NCBI RefSeq assembly: GCF_019263745.1
Contig: NZ_CP077107.1
Span: 3,100,001-3,164,000 of the forward strand
Length of the DNA: 64,000 nt
Source of the DNA: Methanospirillum hungatei
GTDB taxonomy: Archaea; Halobacteriota; Methanomicrobia; Methanomicrobiales; Methanospirillaceae
Reading direction: 5' to 3'
This document shows, one piece after another, positions 63,421 through 64,000 of this stretch (positions within the stretch are counted from its first letter, which is position 1; each line of letters opens with the position of its first letter). Both the position numbers and the translations under genes were made by a program. The notes under the pieces were generated by a model. That model had not been told where the DNA came from. It did not search any database and saw nothing but the letters and a program-made list of their open reading frames with translations.

Positions 63421-64000
63421 ATGCATACAATAAAACAGCGGATTGAAGCCTCCTTTTTCACCAATAAAGGAGGAACCAGGTCAAATAACGAAGATGGGTT
63501 GTTGGTTTTAAACACGCTCATATCCAATCTATCCATGAAAATTCCTGAATCATTTCATGGAGATGTTACACATGCAATCTTTTGTGTTGCAGATGGTATC
63601 GGAGGGGAACAAAAGGGTGAAGTGGCAAGTCAAGTTATCCTGACACATCTTCGAGATCATTTCTCGGAAATAACTGATGAAGAGACCTTCTCCTCTGTTG
63701 CATATGGAGCGAAAGAACAACTGGAAATGTACGTGGAAAAATATCCAGAAGCATCAAATCTTGGCTGTACTCTTGCAGGGCTTATTATTCATGATGATAA
63801 AGCACTTATTTTTAATATCGGGGATTGCAGGGTATATAGGATTAATGGAAAATTCTTTGAACGGATAACGAAGGATCATTCTGTCGTTCAGCATCTTCTT
63901 GAAGAAGGAGTAATTACCGAGGACGAGATGCGGTATCACCCACGGAAAAATATCGTTACATCCTCTATTTCTGGCGATGGAATAAAAGATTCTATCCATG
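63421..64000 (+). CDS. PP2C-family protein phosphatase, 3' end cut by window edge
   Basis: The visible ~193 residues match the N-terminal two-thirds of a PP2C (PPM) Ser/Thr phosphatase: NNEDGLLVLN, AIFCVADGIGGEQKG (metal-binding Asp and G-G), GCTLAGLIIHDDKALIFNIGDCRVYRING and ITKDHSVVQHLLEEGVITEDEM. The metal Asp set visible so far is intact. It would dephosphorylate regulator or kinase substrates in the cytoplasm. ATG 63421 has only a marginal GGG nearby, so the message may be leaderless. The rest lies beyond the window. Confidence 0.88.
   Translation, partial: MHTIKQRIEASFFTNKGGTRSNNEDGLLVLNTLISNLSMKIPESFHGDVTHAIFCVADGIGGEQKGEVASQVILTHLRDHFSEITDEETFSSVAYGAKEQLEMYVEKYPEASNLGCTLAGLIIHDDKALIFNIGDCRVYRINGKFFERITKDHSVVQHLLEEGVITEDEMRYHPRKNIVTSSISGDGIKDSIH

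Noticed and set aside
1-64000. CRISPR array, rRNA or tRNA genes
   Set aside because: No regularly spaced short repeats and no sequence resembling rRNA or a cloverleaf was noticed on either strand in a manual reading; a tRNA scan would settle it.

Overview
The window looks like chromosomal DNA of a methanogenic archaeon of the order Methanomicrobiales, probably close to Methanospirillum. This rests on gene content: multi-PAS response regulators, a DUF2117-type protein, archaeal signal peptides without a bacterial outer-membrane context, the siroheme-dependent heme pathway (ahb), AT-rich TATA-like promoters and T-tract terminators. No rRNA, tRNA or CRISPR array was recognised. TAG serves as an ordinary stop for several intact genes, so the in-frame TAG codons described below are most simply nonsense mutations.

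Layout. 1-7.3 kb: a response-regulator/PAS sensor (cut by the left edge), a secreted WNGTW-repeat protein, two hydrolases and a secreted tandem-Cache protein. 7.4-11.2 kb: a broken membrane-anchored RidA, then an ATPase-permease-binding protein ABC operon whose binding protein appears circularly permuted. 11.4-17.7 kb: a four-repeat small protein, HtpX, a TIGR00725-like protein, a hydrolase, a Cys-rich secreted protein, an SBP-Cache protein and half of a PAS sensor. 17.7-29.9 kb: an accessory island with an intact IS66 element, a broken zeta-toxin gene with a companion, a DUF4143 ATPase, two HEPN-MNT pairs in opposite gene order, a virus- or plasmid-like primase/helicase cassette carrying a frameshift, a 335-bp element with 28-bp perfect inverted ends, and an IS66 relic. 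29.9-41.7 kb: secreted enzymes (adenosine deaminase-like, GH26-like/PKD/PEGA, cyclase-like, alpha/beta hydrolase), a LytS-like sensor kinase split by a second IS, and relics of two local gene families. 41.9-53 kb: membrane proteins, an HNH nuclease, an HD protein, TPR proteins and an unusual SBP3-Cache-delta-60 propeller fusion. 53.1-54.9 kb: a DUF2117 protein beside a decayed AbrB/PIN module. 55-58.3 kb: an ahbD-ahbA-ahbB-ahbC operon converting siroheme to heme. 58.4-63.3 kb: two MarR regulators, a COG1361-like exported protein and an RND/MMPL exporter. 63.4-64 kb: the start of a PP2C phosphatase.

Themes. Two different insertion sequences have each split a PAS sensor gene. In both cases the target duplication is perfect and removing the element restores one open reading frame, so both insertions look recent. 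Several defence- or toxin-like genes (zeta, PIN, AbrB) and the ridA and helicase genes carry one or two inactivating changes, which points to ongoing decay of accessory genes. The most unusual protein architectures are the permuted binding protein (9995-11206), the SBP-Cache-propeller fusion (47694-50084) and the 4 x 24-residue repeat protein (11414-11710). All assignments come from reading the sequence; no database search was run.
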